A DNA stretch of 64,000 nucleotides from Bauldia sp. (GTDB lineage Bacteria; Pseudomonadota; Alphaproteobacteria; Rhizobiales; Kaistiaceae), in the NCBI GenBank assembly GCA_028284325.1, contig JANQRX010000003.1:372001-436000 (forward strand), given 5' to 3'. The notes beneath the pieces were generated by a model that searched no databases, was not told the DNA's origin, and worked only from the letters and a program-made list of their open reading frames with translations. This document shows positions 62,205-64,000 of this stretch, piece by piece (positions within the stretch are counted from its first letter, which is position 1; each line of letters begins with the position of its first letter). The translations under genes were made by a program, and so were the position numbers.

Positions 62205-63232
62205 ACCGTTTCGGTCACCTTGGAGAGGTACTGCGGCGTGTCGGGCGAGAGCCCGCGGGCCAGCGCAAACGCCTCGACGAACCGATAGTACGAGACCAGC
62301 GTCACCAGCGGATCGACCAGCGGGTGGCCGGCCGAGGCAGAGGGAAGACGCTGCGCCTTGTCGCCGAGCGCCGACGTGATGAAGACCTGCGCACCACGCC
62401 CAGCCAACTCATCGGCGACGGCGGCGACCGCAGGTTCGGCCCGGTCGCCCACCGCGAGCACCAGGACCGGATACCCTTCTTCCACGATGGAGACGGGACC
62501 GTGCAGGACTTCGGCCGACGAGTAGGACTCGGCGTGGACCTGGCACGTTTCCTTGAACTTGAGCGCTGCCTCGTTGGAAACGGCAAAACCCGGTCCGCGG
62601 CCGAGAACGTAAAGCGACCTGCGATCGGACAGGGCCACCGCCAGGTCCGACCAGTCGCACGCAAGGGCGTCCTCGAAAGCTTGGGGAAGCCGCTGCAGCG
62701 CCGCTTTCAGGTCACGATCGCCGGCGCATTCCGCCAGCAGCGAGAGGCAGGCGACCGCCGATGACACAACCGTCTTGGTGGCCGCCACGCTACGCTCCGG
62801 CCCGGCGCAGATATCGAGCGTCGTCGCGCTGGCCGCAGCAAGCGGCGAGGCCGCATCGTTGGTGACCGCAAGGGTCGGCACGTTCTCGGCGCGCGCGGCC
62901 TCAACGACCGAGACGATGTCGGGACTCCTCCCCGATTGCGAGATCGACACGACGGCGCCGTGACGGAGATTCAGGGAGCGCCCGTAGATCGACGCCACCG
63001 ACGGCCCGAGCGAGGCCACCGGGATTCCAAGGGTGAGCTCGCAGGCATACTTCAGGAGCATTGCGACATGGTCCGACGATCCCCGCGCCACTGTCGCCAG
63101 ATACGCCGGGTTCGTGGTCTCCAGGGTCAGAGCCGCTTCACGAACCGGCGCCAGGCCATCGCGCAGGAAGCGGTCGGTCGCGGCGGGAATCTCCTCGATT
63201 TCCCGGCGCATGAAGGTGCGTTCTTCGTTCAC
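62201..63232 (-). CDS. SIS-domain glucosamine-6-phosphate deaminase/isomerase-like protein
   Basis: A 343-aa protein with two SIS sugar-phosphate isomerase domains (about 35-170 and 200-330): ATVARGSSDHVAMLLKYACE, SISQSGRSPDIV, FKETCQVHAESYSSAEVLHGP, and the C-terminal PQYLSKVTETV typical of GlmS-like AgaS/NagB-II proteins. No glutaminase domain is present, so it should deaminate glucosamine-6-phosphate and not make it. It is coupled at both ends (ATGA overlaps) to GntR and nagA. Confidence 0.88.
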   Translation of the reverse strand: MNEERTFMRREIEEIPAATDRFLRDGLAPVREAALTLETTNPAYLATVARGSSDHVAMLLKYACELTLGIPVASLGPSVASIYGRSLNLRHGAVVSISQSGRSPDIVSVVEAARAENVPTLAVTNDAASPLAAASATTLDICAGPERSVAATKTVVSSAVACLSLLAECAGDRDLKAALQRLPQAFEDALACDWSDLAVALSDRRSLYVLGRGPGFAVSNEAALKFKETCQVHAESYSSAEVLHGPVSIVEEGYPVLVLAVGDRAEPAVAAVADELAGRGAQVFITSALGDKAQRLPSASAGHPLVDPLVTLVSYYRFVEAFALARGLSPDTPQYLSKVTETV

Positions 63233-63975
63233 GCCGTCGTCATTTCGGCCACGAAGTCATAGGCGTCGCCACGGTAAATGGACAGCGTACGCTCAACCGC
63301 GCGACCGGTCTTGAGGAAGGAGATGCGTTCGATGTGAAGGCCGGCCGCGCCGGTGCCAACGCCGAGCAGGGTCGCATCTGCCGCGTTGACGTTGGCCGCC
63401 GAGATCCGCTGGATGGCCCGGACCGGGCGATTGCCGTCTTCCGCCAGAACCGCATAGAGCGATGTGGTGATCACATCCGGATCCGGCAGGATCGACCTCG
63501 GCAGGGTCGCGCGCTCGATCGCCAGCGGCCGGTCTTCCGCGCTGCGCAGCCGAGCGATGCGGGCGACCCTCTCGTCGTGCGTGAGACCGAGCGCAAACAC
63601 CTCCTCCGGCGAGGGATCGAAGATACCGCGCTCCAGCCATGTGGACGTGACCGTCATGCCGCGGCGCTTCATGTCATCGGTGAACGAGGTCAGCGTCGAC
63701 AGGCTTTGCTCGACGCGCCGCGAGGCGATGAAGGAGCCGGAGCCGCGCCTCTGAACAATGATGCCGTCCCTGACGAGTTCGGCGACGGCCTTGCGGACCG
63801 TGACCCGCGAGAGGTCGGTCAGGAAGGCGATGTCGCGCTCGGACGGGAGCGGATCGTTGACCTTGAGCTGGCCGGATTCGACCGCCGAACGAATGTGCTG
63901 GCTGAGCTGCAGATAGCGCGGGCCGCCGCTTGTCATCAACCAGCCATCCGGCGCAAGAAAGGCAGCGAAGTCCAT
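63229..63975 (-). CDS. nagR: GntR-family regulator, HutC/NagR (UTRA) subfamily
   Basis: A 248-aa regulator. The winged helix shows PLPSERDIAFLTDLSRVTVRKAVAELVRDG and GSGSFIA. The UTRA domain (residues ~95-240) has ERGIFDPSPEEVFALGL, RLRSAEDRPLAIERATLPRS and the C-terminal ERTLSIYRGDAYDFV. Members bind GlcN-6-P or GlcNAc-6-P and repress nag genes. It is the first gene of the operon, and only 25 bp upstream are visible, so no operator could be examined. Confidence 0.87.
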   Translation of the reverse strand: MDFAAFLAPDGWLMTSGGPRYLQLSQHIRSAVESGQLKVNDPLPSERDIAFLTDLSRVTVRKAVAELVRDGIIVQRRGSGSFIASRRVEQSLSTLTSFTDDMKRRGMTVTSTWLERGIFDPSPEEVFALGLTHDERVARIARLRSAEDRPLAIERATLPRSILPDPDVITTSLYAVLAEDGNRPVRAIQRISAANVNAADATLLGVGTGAAGLHIERISFLKTGRAVERTLSIYRGDAYDFVAEMTTA

Positions 63976-64000
63976 CGTCGAATCCTGCGGAAGGCGCCGC

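Overview
The window is a GC-rich (about two thirds GC by eye), gene-dense piece of a bacterial chromosome. It is best explained as an alphaproteobacterium of the Rhodospirillales/Hyphomicrobiales breadth. The evidence is the ornithine decarboxylase plus bacterial homospermidine synthase pair, many ABC uptake systems for small nitrogenous or sugar compounds, a full CtrA-type box (TTAA-N7-TTAAC), a MASE1-GGDEF protein and the compact ATGA-coupled operons. I cannot name a genus. I see no rRNA, tRNA, CRISPR array, integrase or intact insertion sequence.

Layout. 1-4.6 kb: C-terminally cut amidase, a long structured leader, ornithine decarboxylase, homospermidine synthase (putrescine to homospermidine), then an RHH antitoxin/Doc toxin pair with its own palindrome. 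4.7-8.9 kb: WD40 protein with a CobW-type metallochaperone, a VOC protein, and an ArsR regulator with two SRPBCC proteins around twin operators. 8.9-25 kb: two divergent blocks for uptake and breakdown of nitrogenous compounds. The left block reads ridA, 8-oxoguanine-deaminase-like, creatininase-like, dppABCDF. The right block reads NMT1-type binding protein, ATPase, permease, cytosine-deaminase-like amidohydrolase, FAD oxidase, flavodoxin-fold reductase, MarR, 2-hydroxyacid dehydrogenase. 25-40 kb: erythronate dehydrogenase-like protein, GNAT, aminotransferase, DHA2 exporter, a large type-2 isoleucyl-tRNA synthetase, a sensor diguanylate cyclase, a two-domain ALDH16-type aldehyde dehydrogenase and deoC.

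40-47 kb: XRE regulator facing a small membrane protein, a broken permease cut off by a Fic/HTH gene with a five-copy operator array, an NAD(P)H oxidoreductase, a cation/proton antiporter divergent from a TrkA-C membrane protein, and a Tag-type DNA glycosylase. 46.6-53.6 kb: a carbohydrate ABC system (enolase-superfamily enzyme, UgpC-type ATPase, binding protein, two permeases, P-loop kinase) with a divergent FCD-GntR regulator and a 16-bp palindrome between them.

53.6-57.3 kb is the most unusual part. Three translationally coupled genes (a small secreted YLDPGTG protein, a large methyltransferase, a membrane sulfatase-fold enzyme) lie behind a perfect CtrA box. They are bracketed by the 3' end of the GntR gene and a degenerate second copy of that 3' end. 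The window ends with a small methyltransferase, a 907-residue exported protein of unknown function, an SDR remnant and a GntR-SIS-NagA amino-sugar operon.
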